In this document: positions 35,943-48,136 of the stretch, in pieces
How positions within the stretch are numbered: position 1 is the first letter of the stretch
Layout of the letters: each line of letters starts with the position of its first letter
Origin: Phycomyces blakesleeanus NRRL 1555(-)
Lineage: Eukaryota > Mucoromycota > Mucoromycetes > Mucorales > Phycomycetaceae
NCBI RefSeq assembly: GCF_001638985.1
Contig: NW_017265144.1
Span: forward strand, 1,054,001 to 1,118,000
Direction of reading: 5' to 3'
Length of the DNA: 64,000 nucleotides
Notes under the pieces: model-generated
Databases searched by the model: none
What the model was told of the DNA's origin: nothing
The model's input: only the letters and a program-made list of their open reading frames with translations
Position numbers and translations under genes: made by a program

Positions 35943-38011
35943 TTACTTCTTACCAAAAAAGCTTAACAGATTTGCCTGTCCAGCAGATGCTGCTCCCTTC
36001 TTCGCACCCTTCTTCGCCGCCGGGGCTGCCTTTGGTTTGGGTGTATTTTCTGTCTGTGCGATAGTTTTTTTGGCAGTATTATTCAAATTGGAAAAAATAG
36101 GAACGGTAGCAGGAGTATCAGAAGCGGTGTCGGCATCAACCTCTTCCCACTCCCACACATTTTCAGTAACTAATATAATATATAAGCGTCAGGAAGTGTT
36201 AATGAGTATACACACACATATAAATAAATAAACCAGACAGTATTGATTCTTGCTTATATATGATTCAAGTTGTTACCTCTAAATCCACGTTCGTTCACAT
36301 ATGTTTTCTTTTTTTGTACTTTGCGTCGAATCTTTCCAGGTGTCGAGGAAGTTGTTGACCCATCTTTTGTTTCTAGCTCGTTTTCTAGAAGAATAAATCA
36401 GCCAGATTTTATAAGACATAAAACATAAATAAATCAATAAATAAAACCGTGTTCTCATACTACAACTATTACCTTTTGTCTTTTCGGGAATCTCTTTAAC
36501 AGAATCAACATCAATTGGATTGTCCGCCATCGCAACATCTTCATCTTTTGCCGACTTATCAGACCCAGGTGTTTCATTACTATCAGTGTATGTTTTTGTT
36601 TCAGTTGGAATATCATCGTCAAATATATCATCTTCTTCATCCGTAAAGACGTTTGCATTCAAATTAGATCGGGCTAGTCGTCGATCGAGTTCTTCGTCAG
36701 ATTCTTCTTCCTCTGATGCGACAGCTATTTGTTTTGTTAACCAGTTTTGTTGTAATATTCAACTTAATAAATCGCCAGACATTTCGCTTTCTTTTTCTTT
36801 TTCTTTTTTACCTGGGATTATAGGTTTACTAGAATCTTTAATCTTCTTGGAAATATGGTGGTTTTTTGATTTGGGTTCTTCAGATTCAGATGACTTTCTT
36901 TTACTGGATGTTGATGCATTTGATGTCTTGTTCTACAAATGAATATAAGTACACCTATATGTGCCGTGTCTAAATAATTACTTTTAAGAATGCACCAAAT
37001 GTGTTTGGAGTTGCCTTTGCTGGTGTTGCCTTTGCTGGTGTTGCCTTTGGTGCAGGAACTGGTGTTGGTGTTGGTGCTGGTGTTTCTTTCGGTACAGAGA
37101 TCGAATGGGTTGGTCTAGATTCTTGCTTGACGCTTGATTTATTTACTAAACGAGTATTCTGCAACAAACCGCACCTACAAATAAATAGTTTCACGATAAT
37201 CTACATCAATCGGATGCCTCTTTCTTTATCAGGTTGTCTATTCATTAATCTCCATGATAGGCTTACTTTGTGCGATCCTCGGCTGTCAGCTTAGGAAGAT
37301 TTTCATCAGCTGCTATAATTACAGATAAATCCTGTGTCTGTCAATTAGCTTTCACTGCCTTTATCTTTTTCTATACAATCAATCTATTGAGCTTGCCCAT
37401 CTTCTTGTTGCTTTACCTTTGGATCATATGGACAGAGACTATAAACTTGTGTTCCTGATATATGTTTAAATGTTTGTTTTACAGCTTTTTGATTTTATTT
37501 TGTCAGTATGTGTGTATGTGTGTGTGTGTGTGTGTGTGTGATATGGTTGAGATAAAAGAAAATCGTATCAGCATCTGTAATTATCATTTGCATAGCCTCA
37601 CGTAAAATAAAATTGGGTTATTTCAATAAACTTACACTCTAGTTCATTACTCTTTGCCATGCGAATTACAAGCTGATTACTGTCAGATGCTTTTTCTGTA
37701 CCGATCAAGCAATAAGTTGCGTGTATTTGTTGATGTGCGTTTGCATAATCTTGTAAAACTCTAATTTTTACATGTTTTAGCGCAATGAATCCTACAAATG
37801 GCTCGGGCCACTTACTGCTTGGCAGTATTTACAGGAATGCGAAATTGTCTTGTTAGGAGTCTGTAGGTAACCTTGTTATAGAATTATTAATTATTATGTA
37901 AAGAACTGATAAGCTTTTTTATAGTATTATTATTATTATTATTATTTGTAGGCTTACTGGTTCCTTTTCATGAAGCAACTTTGTATCTAAGTATTCTTCC
38001 ATGTCAAGCAT
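35943..38011 (-). CDS. CDC27: DNA polymerase delta subunit 3 (Cdc27/POLD3)
   Basis: Ten exons (minus: 37958-38011, 37816-37871, 37636-37760, 37417-37484, 37267-37331, 36982-37174, 36812-36932, 36473-36724, 36277-36384, 35943-36169) give 422 residues. The N-terminus (MLDMEEYLDTKLL, then VTYRLLTRQFRIPVNTAKQV) and IHATYCLIGTEKAS match the winged-helix domain that binds Cdc1/POLD2. A P/A/T-rich then acidic linker follows, then RRKVQKKKTYVNERGFRV and a C-terminal PCNA-interaction box QANLLSFF (412-419), the decisive mark. It links polymerase delta to PCNA in lagging-strand synthesis (family knowledge). It is convergent with the deacetylase gene, 229 bp apart. The symbol follows S. pombe usage. Confidence 0.92.
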
Positions 38012-38490
38012 TATTTTATTTTTGTCTTCTTTTGGCCTGTAAACTCTCGCACGTCCAAACTGCGTATTGAAATTAAACTGAACGCGATTACAAAAGCGCG
38101 CTCATTGTGACTGGAAAATTCTGAACCTTTTTTTTTTTTTCTTTTTCTATCCCCTTTTTTTTCCAGCTTTTAAAACCTTCTACTGAATTACTTATTCAGG
38201 AAAAATACACTTTGTTTTATTTTTTGGGGGGACTAAACACATATTACTCATAAGATTCTATATTTCTGTATTATAAATTTCCAAGGTTATTTGCACAGTG
38301 AACTTAAATCCTGTGTAATTCCTTCTTTTTTCCGAGTCTGTAAATGATCCATTGAAAGAAGTGTACCATTTGTATTAAACTCCCAGAGCTATAAAGCCAA
38401 TGTCTATAAATACATAGTTAAAGGAAAATAAATTTATTTTATATAAACAAGCAACTAGTACACATATACACAGTAGCAAGGATAACAAAG
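38012..38490. other. Intergenic
   Basis: T-rich promoter side of CDC27 and 3' side of the two-TM protein gene; nothing further seen. Confidence 0.4.
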
Positions 38491-39411
38491 CTATAATACT
38501 GGTGTTATGATAGAATGGTAAAGCGGACCAGAGTCGGCTATAGTACGCTTAACATCAACTTTTTCGATTTCCTTCCAGCCGATTACGGTCGGGTGAAGAG
38601 TTAAAGCAAGGGCAAGAAGAATACTAAGGATAACAAAGCAAAATAAACATATCCGGGAACGTCTTCTCCATCTGGTATCAACTCGCTGTTCATTTCCACT
38701 CGGTTTGGTGTCTGAGGCAGGATTGTAGATAGAGCCTATGATCCAGAATGGAGGAAAGAAAATTCCAATGATAAAATAAGCCCTGGATAACTTTTGAGGC
38801 ATCATGTCGTCTGCTCTTTCCACGTCTTTTAGAGCAGCGGATGGATTATCTTTGCGTCTAGATCCAAACCACTTCTTTGTTGTATCCATGCCATAATTAT
38901 TTTTCTTGGTGTCTTGGAGGTCAGAATACCCGACAGAGTAAAGTGTGCTCAGATACTTGTATCGTTCTTCATTCTGATCGGTCTCTTGTAAAACTTGAGG
39001 TGGTGCGCTAACCGAGAGTTCCGATGACAGTGTAGCCGGAAGCTTAAACTCTTGGTCGCGTATTGCATTGTTGTTTGTTACTTCAGTGTGCTCGTTGCGG
39101 ATAGGGTTTGTGAGTTTTCTGAATGAGTAGTGAGGATCAAAGCACTCAAGAGATGGCCGGTTACTATTTACAACAGAACTTCTGGAGGAATAAGCTTCGG
39201 GGACTAGATCATTGTGAGATCTAGAGCCATTTGCATTGAATTTATAGTTGTTGGCTATAGAATTGCATCTCGACGGTGCAAGATATGTCAAGTTTAGCCC
39301 ACATCCAGGAGGTTTCTGTGAGAATATGTCATGCTGAGCTAAAGGCCAGTCAGGCTCAATAGGATCTCCTTGAGAAGCCGCCTGGTGTTCAGAACTTGGG
39401 TTGTCTGACAT
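38491..39411 (-). CDS. Two-transmembrane protein with long Ser/Asn-rich cytosolic N-terminus
   Basis: Single exon, 306 residues, start ATG at 39409-39411. Residues 1-205 are polar and serine/asparagine-rich. Helix one (about 211-229, AYFIIGIFFPPFWIIGSIY) contains an FFPPFW motif, then a short loop, a basic WRRRSR cluster and helix two (about 253-272). A short tail ends ITPVL. The FPP-W hairpin plus basic cluster recalls a family of fungal serine-rich membrane proteins of unknown function; I cannot name it. It may sit in the plasma membrane or endomembranes. There is no enzymatic motif. Confidence 0.75.
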   Translation of the reverse strand: MSDNPSSEHQAASQGDPIEPDWPLAQHDIFSQKPPGCGLNLTYLAPSRCNSIANNYKFNANGSRSHNDLVPEAYSSRSSVVNSNRPSLECFDPHYSFRKLTNPIRNEHTEVTNNNAIRDQEFKLPATLSSELSVSAPPQVLQETDQNEERYKYLSTLYSVGYSDLQDTKKNNYGMDTTKKWFGSRRKDNPSAALKDVERADDMMPQKLSRAYFIIGIFFPPFWIIGSIYNPASDTKPSGNEQRVDTRWRRRSRICLFCFVILSILLALALTLHPTVIGWKEIEKVDVKRTIADSGPLYHSIITPVL

Positions 39412-39732
39412 GGTATTAAATATATAGGTAGAGAGTTGGGCTGATAATTATACAAGAAAGAGAACGTTTTTTAATGATGACCAAGTGTTGATATTAATGT
39501 ATTCTGAGACAGGTGTAATTCTCTAAATTTATATGAATTCACCGAGCATTTATGATAAGACACTCTCAAAGGCCATTATAAACCACTAAGAACAACCAGT
39601 CAACAAATCAAATCACAGCTTATATTCCGAGACTAATTTATTATCAGTGATATATGTATGTATTTATGTATATAAAGTCTCGTATTAAATCTATACCAAA
39701 CCGGCAAAAGAAAAAAAAAATCTAATGTATAT

Positions 39733-40877
39733 TTACAAAGAAGCCTCAGCTTCGATCTTGTGCTTGTAATGGGTTTCTGAAAGATCCCGAAGTCTTGCAG
39801 CTGCTTGCTCAGGAGTCAGATCACGCTGTGGCTCACCCAAAAGTTCAAATCTGATTATGATGGCAAGAATAATGTGAGAAAAAATACGCTCAATAAATAA
39901 TCATCAAAAAATATATGTCTTGTATCTTACCCAACCAAAAACTTTCTGACGGTAGCACTTCTTAATAAAGGAGGGTAGAAGTGGATGTGAAGATGTGAAT
40001 AGTCAAATTCACCGCGCACAGGAGCCTGATGAATCCCCATGGAGTATGGGAAGGAGCACTCAAAAAGGTTGTCATATCGACATGTCATCCTTCTTAAAAT
40101 GTCTGCCAAATCGGTTTTTTGCTCGTCTGTCATTTGAGGAAGACTGGACACATGCACCTTTGGAAGCACAAGGGTCTCAAAGGGCCACACTGCCCAGAAG
40201 GGAACCACACACACATATGAATCGTTTTCCATCACCACACGCTCCTTGTCAGCCAATTCCCGGCTTGCATAGTTGCAAAGCATGCATGCACCATCGTGTG
40301 AGTCAGCATAGGCCTTGAGGGAATTTAACTCGGTCTGGGGTTCTTCAGGGATCCGGTCCGTGCACCACATTTGACCGTGAGGATGGGGGTTTGAGCAACC
40401 CATAGCAGCACCTTTGTTCTCAAAGATCTGTACATGAGATACACACTCCTTCTCGGCCATGGCTTTGTAACTCTCGGTCCAGGCATTCACCACCGAATGA
40501 ATCTCATCATTTGTCATTTCGGCCATAGTCAAGTCATGGCGCGGGGAAAAGCACATCACATGACATTCTCCTCGGACACCTTCTACTTGCAACAAGTCGT
40601 CTGTGTTTGTGTTGTCGAGTGTAGGCTGATCAGACTTGACAGCTGCAAAGTCATTGGGGAAGATGTAAGTAGAAGTATAGTCAGGGTTATTTTCTCCATT
40701 TGCACGCTGGTTGTTAGGGCACAGGTAGCATTTAGGATCATGGGATGGTCGCTGTTCGAGATCTGGGCCCTCTTGCTGACCCTGCCAAGGACGCTGTGTG
40801 CGATGAGGTGAACAGAGGACCCATGAGCGGGTGAGTGGGTTGTAACGACGGTGAGAATGGTGGTTAAAGTCAAACAT
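39733..40877 (-). CDS. GALT: Galactose-1-phosphate uridylyltransferase
   Basis: Exons (minus) 39931-40877 and 39733-39850 give 354 residues. The start [20 protein letters not shown] aligns with yeast Gal7; the frame stays open upstream, but only from a GTG. The zinc site CYLC is at 50-53, and the catalytic NPHPHGQMW places the nucleophile histidine at about 167. [22 protein letters not shown] and [13 protein letters not shown] end the domain. It transfers UMP from UDP-glucose to galactose-1-phosphate in the Leloir pathway (family knowledge). The intron donor is GTAAGA. No other galactose genes are adjacent, so there is no GAL cluster here. Confidence 0.97.
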
Positions 40878-41552
40878 ATTAAGAGGAATAAAAGGAAAGG
40901 GTGTAGGCACTTTAATTTTTCCTTCTTTTTTTTCTTAGCTGGTTTCTACTCGGGTTTATTTAAATACTTTGTGAATAATTGTATACTGGTATTATGACTA
41001 TTGTTATTGCTACTGTTATATATTTTTATAGTATCTTTTATCTTTTTGCCCCTTCCGCGGGCCCGTTTTGCTTATGTAAAGGTCGGGCCTTGGAGCAAGA
41101 ACCCAGCGCTTATGTAACCTTGTTGAGCTCATCATGGTAACAGTAGCGGTGTTTTCTTCTTTGACCACCAGATAAAATATGGATTACAGCAATTTCGTAT
41201 ACATATATTCTTATAGTCTAAATTAATCTAAACTATCACTGAGCGGTATAATCTGGAATAAATAGGAATTGTACCTTACATGGTTATTCTCCTGTACCGT
41301 ATTTTATATATTAATTCTGTAAAAGCTTGTTTTATGCTAATATGGTAATATGTGCTATAGTGTGTCTGTGAATTGGTTACTTTGGTAACAGGGTCCAATA
41401 TCAGAGAAATCGATTTCTTTGTGTGTATGTGTGTATATGTGTATGTGTATGTGTATGTGTGATACTTGGACGAAATGTCTAGGGCCCTTTTCTCGATGAT
41501 ATTTCGAGTACAGCCAGACTTTGTAATTATATATAATTCTTATCCTTGTTTC
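40878..41552. other. Intergenic
   Basis: GALT promoter side and 3' side of the transcription factor. TG microsatellite near 41420-41460. No gene. Confidence 0.4.
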
Positions 41553-44500
41553 TCAACCGAGGGAGGGAGGTAGCATAGTGGTGTTCTTGTTGTTATTACT
41601 TGTAGTATATGATTCGTTTACTGTTTTACACATCAGCTCAAGTACTGGCATCATTGAAGGCTAGATAACGGAAAGAAAAGAAGGAGGATATATATACAAC
41701 TTAGTAAAACAGCAATATATATATATATATATATATTCGAATTTACCTCTGTTATATATGCTTCTAAGCGCTTGTACATATAGCTCAAGATAAATAGCTG
41801 TCTGTTTGCAAGTTCTGCAGTGGTTTTATCATTATTTTGATGGCTGAAAAGGACAAAGGTGTAAACTTGAGCCAGCACAAAACCTTAAATAAATAAAACA
41901 GGAGTTAATGGCTTTGCTCAAACCCACAAAAACAATATATTTACTTGAAATAGACCATCCAAATTGGAGGAATGTTTGAACATCAATTACATCCAAAATC
42001 TCGATTGCTCTCTCCATATATTTCATGCAACCACTCAGGATTTTTTCATTTTTCTTCAGTTTGGAATCAGGTAACAAAAACGGTCGTTTTACTTGGAGAT
42101 TAACGGCACAGTAACCTAAATAGAGTTGTCCAGCTATGATATATACATATTTGCGTGTGTGATGTGTGAGTTTGTAAATATATTAAATTCCTGTTTTAAG
42201 GCACTGCATAATATCACTTACAGCCACTGTTTATTTTCTGTGCAAGTTCAGGAGATAGTTCCTTTCGGCGTATCATATCAAATTCCTCCTCCGTTATCTT
42301 GAGATTACTAGGCAAAGTTTGCTCCCATTCTTTTAGCATCCGCTCGATATTCACTCTTGCTTGATTGTATATTTCTTCGTTATGATTAACAATTCGTGCA
42401 CGCGGAGAACAGAGTGTACGAAGAACATCGCTCAATATCTCAGACAATTTTACGAGATAAAAGAAAGTAATATATTTGTTTGAAGGTAATGGTTCCTCTG
42501 TTTCAGAATCGATTTCTGGTAGGTCTACATCGCAATCAGCATCAGAAATCATCAAGGGCCTAAACATTATAAATTTCTTTAATATTATTGTTTTTTTTAA
42601 AGAAAGGCATGTATATATATATATATTATACAATACCTTCCGAGGCAGCCACATATCCAGCGATCAATAACATAGGCGGACCACCACAATCTTTTGTAGA
42701 ATTTAATTGTTTCTTTGGTTGCTCCACATGTACTCCTTGAACGATGTAGACCAAGTTCCTGGGCCTAATAAACAGCATTCATTAGAAACACATATTTCTT
42801 TTTATAATATTGTTAGCGAACGGACCAATTTTATTGCCATACTCATAGCTATCCAGTCTACACCATCTGCAGACCATTTTGTAGCGTTACATGCCCCTAA
42901 TAATAGGATTTGTATTGTTTCGATTCTTGGCTGTATTAAATCAAGGTCGAATTTCTCTTTGATTTGCTCCGTCAAGGAATCATAAAGTTGGACGCGTGTT
43001 ATGTAGTTCTTTCGGGCCGAAGGGTTGTTTTCATCCATAATACGACAAGAAGAACGGCAGATCGCAGCTAGAAGAACCATTGACTGGGAGTCAAAGTCGT
43101 TTCTATACGTATCATAAAATGATTCTTCATCCACAATTGGTACGAATATATTCATCTGCGTAAAGTATCTATACAATATAATATATGATTAGCGTCTGGA
43201 CAAACATTGAATAAGCTTTCCATTTCTACTCGGGCATACATATCAACCAGGTGGTCTATAACTTCTTTTGGAGGGAGTCTCCAGGGCACAGAATCATTTC
43301 CATGTGGAAAATTGAATAGGTCTTCTTTGAATATTCCAGTTTTAGAAATTGAGATTATCAGATCGTCTTCATGATTGTCTAGCGGCTTTGCTATATCGTG
43401 GGTCAAGTCTTTCATGTTCCTTCCGGTCATTTCGAACAATTTACCCAATAGATACACACCAGAAGAGCTACCCATAAAGGAATCATTATATCCAGGATTC
43501 TCAGAGTCAGTAGAATACGGTGAATTTTGTGCTCCACAATTTCTCGGGGATGGCGCAGCTGACTTGTGTAATGAAGGAGACACGGATTGGTTTGAGGTGG
43601 TCTGTGGGTTTTGGGCAGGTGAATATGTGATTTCTCTTCTTTTTCTCCATTGATCTTCACTGTTTTCGCTTTCTTCTGAATTTTTCCTCTTGGTATTGGC
43701 TGATTCATTAGTCTGGATGTCTGTATCACTTTCGTCACTGTAAGCTTGTTCAATGTCTTCTGAAATGTCCACTTCTTTTCCTTTCAGTAGTGCTTTGATT
43801 GAATCAGAACTTTCATTTCCATTATCAGACATATTCATAAGTAGATCCTCCATTCTCTTCAATCGGCTTTCTAGTTTTTCTACATAGCCTTTCGGCGGAC
43901 CTCTTTTTTTCCCTGCCTAATTCCTTTGTAAGTAATTCATATATTTATATATATATATAATTATGTAGATTCATATGCGCCAAGCCTTTAGTTACCTCAT
44001 TGAATGTACACATCTTCTTATAGTTATCACACGATGAACATGGCTTATTTGGAGTTAACTGGCTATAATTGCATCTATTGATATATTTCTAACTTAATAA
44101 GCAATTCTTATATGTCTTTTTATTCTTTTTTTATAGAGAGAGAGTATAGCTTTTAGTCTAGTGTACCTTATCTTCTTGCGTCGGCATAAGTCGCCTTATA
44201 TGTTCAACATGAATATAAAAACATAATTACAAAATGAGAATGGTTAAGAACGTGGTTTGTTTTAATTTTTCGCAATGTAAAATCTTCGGCGGTCAGTCCG
44301 AATCAGGTCAATTCCTAATGACATTTATATATATTTTTAAGACTTACAAGCTCTATCTTTTCTTGTTCGTTCTTTTGGAATACTGTTCAATTGGTCATAT
44401 ACATGCTGTGCTGTAGCATTTGTTGGTAGCATTTGGATCACAAATTGTTGGGAATCTTGTGGTCGAGTCATAGGGTTGGTTACATGTGGCATAGTTGGTA

Positions 44501-44594
44501 GATTGTTACAGGCCGTTAGATCATGTCCATGATACATTGAGGACTGGGGCGAACTTTGTGACCGTGGCCTGTCATTAGCATCAAAGGGCAGCAT
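41553..44594 (-). CDS. Zn2Cys6 fungal transcription factor with middle homology domain
   Basis: Ten exons (minus: 44348-44594, 44167-44194, 43996-44074, 43240-43916, 42826-43168, 42637-42764, 42222-42559, 41945-42115, 41747-41883, 41553-41660) give 751 residues. The zinc cluster spans 83-114 (ACDLCRRKKIRC, then C-SS-C and a last Cys six residues on), with linker KKRGPPKGYVEKLESRLKRM as in XlnR-type factors. The fungal-specific domain shows VDIYFTQMNIFVPIVDEESF, AQELGLHRS and RLWWSAYVIDRW. It should bind CGG-containing promoters in the nucleus; targets are unknown. The intron at 43169-43239 is inferred from domain continuity (donor GTATGC). The GTCCGT donor before exon 6 is unusual. Confidence 0.88.
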
Positions 44595-44607
44595 AAGATA
44601 CGATGCA

Positions 44608-44646
<39 letters not shown>

Positions 44647-47290
44647 GTATATGACTAGTTCAAGCAAGGCAAAAAATAAGCTAGAAATACATTATGTCTT
44701 TATATATATATGTATGATATATAACTTTGTGTGTGTAGATTGCCCAGACTTTTTTTTTCTTAGAATGCCGGGTATAGTATTCCCAGCCAATCGAAAACGT
44801 ATATTAGTAAGGGGAAGGTGCTGAGAAGGGAAGCATAACAAACCGTTAGATTTCTTATTTTATCGTGGCTAAATGTGGCGCTGAGCAATCCTGTCCATAA
44901 AGAGCGGAGCACAATGGCTTGCACGGGAGAGGTAATAGAGGTGTACATCATTTTTCCCTGAAATTGTAAGGCGCACTGTCCGATTATTACAATTCGACCT
45001 CTAAAATGAGGACTATTTGCCGGACCGGACAACCAGAGCACAACCACAGGATATCAAGCAGACTGGAATGGAAATAGTAAGAAAGTCTAGTGAAACCAAG
45101 GTGAGATATGGTAAAATGTAAAGCCTGTTAATTCTACAGCATAGATCTCATTGTTCTTTGTATCTTGTGGAACTTACAATACTTTGACTATTATCAGTAG
45201 ATCAAGGTAAGCCAGAGCATCTACTATACATTGATCTTTTAATATAATGTATAAACACATAAAAATATAAAATGCTTTAGAGTGACAAGAGACAGTTATT
45301 TTTAAAACATACAAAAGGTATTCATACTATCTTTACTTATTTACTTATTTGTTTTAACCAGCTGTTGCTTCAAGGCATAATTTAACCGGATATTTCGACA
45401 AGACTTTCAAGTCTTTATTTTTATTTTCTGATCCAAACTATTCCTTAAGTACTACCCTTGATCTCATTGATTTTTAACCTTTGGCCAATACCAAACCACT
45501 TTTGAACTTGGATCATCATCTTAAAAGACGTAAGATTATGTTTTAATGTATGTGAGCCTCGTTTAATAAATCAGAGGCTTATAAGCAGTAAGCTATAGTA
45601 TATTCTTTAAGGTTCTTTTGTATTACGAATTTATTGAGGTATATTTTAGGGCACCTAAAAATATATATATATATATAAAAGAAAGCAAATGGAATTCTGT
45701 CACATGTTTCTCAAATTGTTCAACATGAGGTCTTTGTTACTGTTGTTGGAAAAGAAAGTAGGAAGCATCATTGACGTCTCTATATAAATCAAATAAGCTC
45801 CCACCCGCATGGCATCCGCAAAAAAAATCCTGAGTTTCTTTTTCTTGAGTCATACGTTCCGAACATTTTGATCTTACGCATCTTATTACAATTGGATTAT
45901 CTTTAGTCGCTTTAATCTTATGGATCTTAACCATCATCTATAACACAAATGAAAGGCAAAATTGTCTTGTATATTATAACCATCGTTTTTTTTTTATGTT
46001 TAGTTTAGAAGCTTTCATGCTGATTACTTCTGTTGGTTGCCATTTTTGGATCAGAATATATTAGTTATTGTACATCAATATAAATTTGATAGAGTATTGA
46101 TGTTTAACATCATATTTTATTGCAGTAATGGGTTAAAATTGCATATTCAGACCCTTTCTATTTAATATAATTTAATTAATGACATAACACTCTCCCTCTT
46201 CGCCCATTTCATATCGGAAAACAAGATGAAAATATTCCAACTAATTACTGATCAATACGTGGCTTCCTATATACAGACCAGGTAATATAAGGGAGAAAAA
46301 AATATGTATTGGATTAATGGGAATGATATAAAATATATGGCTATAGTAAGATCCTTGGCAGATCAAACCAATGTCTCTTATAAAGCTTAGTAGTAATAGC
46401 TCTCTTGGCCAAAAGAAACCTATTATGTGCACGCACAATATTCAGTTGGTAGCGTTACCTAACAATACCAAGAGTCTTAATTGAACATGGTACTTGAGAG
46501 AAAATTAAATCAACATATATATGTATATGCATATATCTTCAATACAGTTTTTTCCTATTATACTAATAGTAATATTTTGGCGCATAGTTCACCCTTACCA
46601 TAAATACAGCAAGAAGGTGACTAGAGTGAGACGGCATCTCTACAACCGAGAAATATAATCTCCGCTTACCAAAGCAAAGTACTACGGCATCCCCGGAAAT
46701 GCTTGGGATATCGTACATTGAACATCAGTTAATTTATTATTAAATTGTGTATTATACCAAGCCTTTTAAGTCTCTCAATGTAATAATCTAGTGATGTAAT
46801 CACCCTAGTTATGTGTTGTTTTATATTATCATATACATCATATCTCTTTTAATTAAGCCGAAAAAATACACAATCACACTGTATTCCTATATGGAAAAAA
46901 GAAAACAAAACAACTATTGACAGTACGCCAAGCCCAAATACAATAAGTGCTGCTATAAATAACACTTCCATAGCGTTTTACGTAACTGTATATACGCCGG
47001 GTGTGTTTTTTGGTTCTTATATAGCATATTTACACTGAAATATATGCGTTTACTATTGTCCTTGGCCATAATGGTACATCATTTTCTTAAGATTTATCTG
47101 CTCCGATCAGGGTCTACATATTCAAAATTGTCCAAATAAACAGTATATAATGATGATACGATCAAATATTGAAGGGTAAATATCCCACAATTTCATAACA
47201 ATCTTGAAAACCAACGCAAAAAAAACATATAACTGTTTTTTTTATATAGGAGTTTTTCGATCCTTGTTATCAAAAGAAGGAGAAAGGGTA
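44595..47290. other. Long intergenic AT-rich region
   Basis: A TA/TATATA microsatellite at about 44612-44645 lies directly upstream of the transcription factor. Later frames on the minus strand (44760-45047, 46241-46438) are isolated, lack splice partners and resemble no family; they may be transposon debris. Nothing firm is seen. Confidence 0.4.
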
Positions 47291-47378
47291 CACTATGGGA
47301 AATTAATGGTGATTTTGAAAAAATATATAGTACTTTCCAAAATCACATCAAAATCACCACTTTTTTTTCCTATAGTAG
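47291..47378. mobile_element. Very short TA-flanked hairpin element
   Basis: The left end CACTATGGGAAATTAATGGT and the following GATTTTGA are mirrored by TCAAAATCACCA ... TTTCCTATAGT at the right, flanked by TA on both sides. The arms are about 27 bp with a few mismatches and a spacer of about 30 bp. TA duplications and this arm style fit a Tc1/mariner-derived miniature element. Confidence 0.5.
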
Positions 47379-48136
47379 TAATAAGGAAATTTGAAACTTT
47401 GTAGATATAGAAGCAAGGGTATATCATTAACATAGCCCTAGAAGTCTTTCAATTGAGAGATCTTTTGAATCTATCTCTTAATGATAAGATTCCGAGTAAT
47501 TTTTATGATTATTGATAAATTAAAGGAATAGAAATCTTTAAACTAGGGCATAAAAGGCTGTTGAACTTCTTTAATATTTATTAGATAAATAGTCTTTTTT
47601 TTTCTCTTTCAATATTTCCCTATTGGTTGAATTCAAAGTTTAGCTTTAAACGCAACTAAAAAAAGTCTATTGAGCAATGTACCTTGAATTTCAAACAAAA
47701 TAGAAAATGAGCATTACCAAGGCATGTATAAGGTATGTTGTCCTCTCTAAGAATACAAAGCATAAACATCATTAACTTTTTTCCCTTTATATTCAAACAA
47801 GATGACCTCTTCTAGCTTATTGTATATTGTACCGTACTAAATACTTAAAATAAAGTGGGAACAAAGTTAGTCGTCAAACTTACAAAATCAAGCAAGACAA
47901 CCATAGCTAAAATTTTGTTGTAATATGTTGCTGCTGTTGTTGATTCTTTTTTGTTCATATTCATTTAATTCAATTGTATTTTATTCTGTCACACCAAGAC
48001 CAGATGTGTAAGGGGTCAATGATACTTGAAAGTCCAAAAAAAAAACAAGAAAGAGTAAAAGAATTTATTATACAACATATATAGTCTTCTTGTCTGTCTG
48101 TCTCTCTTTCCTTTTTCTATCTTTCTTTCGTACAAA
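47379..48136. other. Intergenic AT-rich
   Basis: No gene. CT-rich leader sequence (TCTTGTCTGTCTGTCTCTC) occurs just upstream of the next start. Confidence 0.4.

Noticed and set aside
43152..43239. Reading the transcription-factor exon straight on past MY (about 43240)
   Set aside because: Removing the 71-nt segment with donor GTATGC, a CTAAT branch-like site and TATAG acceptor restores the conserved VDIYFTQMN continuity, so it is treated as an intron.
46560..46720. Possible tRNA or 5S-like gene
   Set aside because: A short GC-richer stretch drew attention, but there is no GGTTCGAATCC-type B box, no cloverleaf and no 5S core motif.
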